DNA from: an uncultured bacterium
GTDB taxonomy: Bacteria; Bacteroidota; Bacteroidia; Bacteroidales; Bacteroidaceae
DNA: 6,313 bases
Assembly: GCA_905215345.1 (NCBI GenBank)
Contig: CAJMPR010000046.1
Location: 1 to 6,313 of the forward strand
Direction of reading: 5' to 3'
In this document: one piece after another, positions 5,522-6,313 of the stretch
Position numbering within the stretch: the first letter of the stretch is position 1
Layout of the letters: each line of letters begins with the position of its first letter
Made by a program: the position numbers and the translations under genes
Notes under the pieces: generated by a model
The model's input: the letters and a program-made list of their open reading frames with translations, nothing else
Told to the model about the DNA's origin: nothing
Databases searched by the model: none

Positions 5522-6160
5522 CTATTTTATATCATTGCATATTTGCTGTATTTCATTGATAAGTCTTGAGACATGAAACCCATCACAAACAGCATGGTGA
5601 ACCTGAATAGAAAGAGGAATAAGGTATTTACCATCTTGCTGAAAATATTTACCATAAGTAAAAACAGGTAACAGATAGCTCCCATCAGCAAATATATTCA
5701 GATTGAAGCCGGTAAACGTAGTCCATGGCAATGAAGATATTGGAAAGGTATTGGCTGGTGTATTTGGTTTTGCATCTATACCATAATTATTACCGAACAT
5801 TTCAATATCCCGTTCATAATTAGAAAGAAAAGTCATAAGGTTATCATCCCATTCCGTCCAAATGCTAGAAAAGCTTTCATTTTCTTCATGAAAAACTGTA
5901 TAGCACGGTAATAAAGTCTCCCATATTCCCAATTCTCCCTTATCATTAATGGCAGTCCGGAACTCTTCTCGGTTATTTACCGCTTTAGCCAATACATAAA
6001 TCAGAAGAGGGTATAGTTTCGTATGATTCCTGTTCTTGAAATATATAATCTTAGAGATGTCTATATTTACAGTAATACTATATGAACATCGTATCTGATT
6101 GAAATAATGATCAAAATACGGTTTTCTTTTCCATACACCCTTGTCTATTAATTTGAACAT
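5522..6160 (-). CDS. cat: Chloramphenicol acetyltransferase, type A (CAT)
   Basis: CAT transfers acetyl from acetyl-CoA to the 3-hydroxyl of chloramphenicol in the cytoplasm, giving resistance; the enzyme is a trimer. From the start at 6160 it is 212 residues, the usual length. The active-site block IQVHHAVCDGFH is at 185-196, with catalytic H189 and the structural D193. Other family blocks are WKRKPYFDHYF (10-20), EFRTAINDKGELGIW (66-80), CYTVFHEENESFSSIWTEW (86-104), PWTTFTGFNLNI (145-156) and PVFTYGKYF (165-173). A Thr takes the place of the Ser found before FTSF in enterobacterial CAT, as in the CatP-like branch, so this is not a defect. An upstream ATG (6181) adds seven residues, but the ATG at 6160 has AAAGGA 5 bases before it and matches the family start. 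The gene is AT-rich, convergent with the mob operon and next to a probable IS end, so it is likely acquired cargo. Confidence 0.92.
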   Translation of the reverse strand: MFKLIDKGVWKRKPYFDHYFNQIRCSYSITVNIDISKIIYFKNRNHTKLYPLLIYVLAKAVNNREEFRTAINDKGELGIWETLLPCYTVFHEENESFSSIWTEWDDNLMTFLSNYERDIEMFGNNYGIDAKPNTPANTFPISSLPWTTFTGFNLNIFADGSYLLPVFTYGKYFQQDGKYLIPLSIQVHHAVCDGFHVSRLINEIQQICNDIK

Positions 6161-6223
6161 ATTTTTCCTTTTAATAATCATACCTTAATTCCGCAACACT
6201 TTGATTTAACTTTATTTATAAGT

Positions 6224-6250
6224 TCCTGAGCAACAAAAAGTTGCTCAGGA
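6224..6250. repeat. Perfect 11-bp-stem hairpin
   Basis: The arms TCCTGAGCAAC (6224-6234) and GTTGCTCAGGA (6240-6250) flank the loop AAAAA. No proper T-run follows on either strand. The hairpin sits between two divergent units: the acetyltransferase start is 63 bases to the left and a rightward promoter starts directly after it. Hairpins at this position are common at the edges of insertion sequences, where they block readthrough from outside. Confidence 0.75.
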
Positions 6251-6313
6251 TTTTGCCATGTCAGATTTTTCACTTATCTTAGTGTTGCAATTAGAAAACA
6301 AGCGAAAATCGTA
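6225..6313 (+). mobile_element. Probable left end of an insertion sequence (IS1380-type suspected), cut by the window edge
   Basis: From CC at 6225 the sequence runs hairpin, promoter, then a short leader (to 6313) with no start codon yet in view. A compact end hairpin with a promoter pointing inward fits the 5' end of an IS reading rightward. A CC start fits the terminal bases of IS1380-family elements. The family is my recollection of similar Bacteroides sequences, not something the 89 bases can prove. The alternative is the ordinary promoter region of an unrelated gene to the right. Confidence 0.4.
6252..6282 (+). promoter_or_regulatory. Bacteroides-type promoter reading out of the window
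   Basis: TTTG at 6252-6255 is followed after 19 bases by TATCTTAG at 6275-6282. This matches the TAnnTTTG consensus except for one base. Transcription would start near 6289 and serve a gene beyond the right edge, possibly a transposase. Confidence 0.65.

Larger units (their letters stand above)
6193..6288. repeat. 8-bp inverted repeat GCAACACT/AGTGTTGC
   Basis: GCAACACT at 6193-6200 is matched by AGTGTTGC at 6281-6288. The match extends to AATT outside both arms if two extra bases (CC) are allowed in the left one. The arms flank the hairpin at 6224-6250. This may be chance, or protein-binding sites of the neighbouring mobile element. Confidence 0.3.

Noticed and set aside
5522..6181. Longer cat start at ATG 6181
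   Set aside because: It adds MIIKRKN before the family's usual beginning. The ATG at 6160 has AAAGGA at a suitable distance and gives the typical length.

Overview
The window looks like accessory DNA from a Bacteroidales genome (Bacteroides, Parabacteroides or Prevotella type). Three things point there. The conjugation and mobilization proteins have the flavour of Bacteroides conjugative and mobilizable elements. Ribosome-binding sites are mostly weak and A-rich. Two sites match the Bacteroides housekeeping promoter (TTTG, 19-20 bases, TAnnTTTG). No tRNA, rRNA or CRISPR array is visible.

Left part (1 to about 985): the tail of one gene, then a polytopic TraJ/VirB6-like transfer protein, as in the transfer operon of an integrative conjugative element. 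The traJ-like gene appears to stop abruptly at about codon 279 and continues into unrelated sequence that adds a short chimeric tail. I read this as the edge of a second mobile element inserted into the first.

Middle (about 986 to 5102): a mobilization module on the + strand. It opens with about 550 bases of non-coding sequence rich in short direct and inverted repeats, ending in a very good promoter. Then come two tandem helix-turn-helix genes of the excisionase/MerR-like HTH_17 type, a 203-base gap holding nested perfect inverted repeats (the best oriT candidate), a MobC-like relaxosome accessory protein, a relaxase with a complete three-His motif, and a membrane-anchored coiled-coil protein. 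The last three genes are joined by ATGA overlaps. No integrase, coupling protein or type IV secretion ATPase is visible, so the module would depend on a helper element for transfer and on a recombinase outside the window for movement.

Right part (5103 to 6313): AT-rich DNA with a probable decayed coding remnant, then a type A chloramphenicol acetyltransferase gene on the - strand. Directly upstream of it is a perfect 11-bp-stem hairpin followed by a rightward Bacteroides promoter. This looks like the left edge of an insertion sequence (IS1380-type is my guess) whose transposase would lie beyond the window.

Overall: a nested mosaic in which a mobilizable element carrying chloramphenicol resistance appears to sit inside, and disrupt, a conjugative element. 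I found no clearly new biological system. The least explained parts are the 260-residue membrane protein made with the relaxase, the C-terminal domain of the second HTH protein, and the repeat-rich leader.
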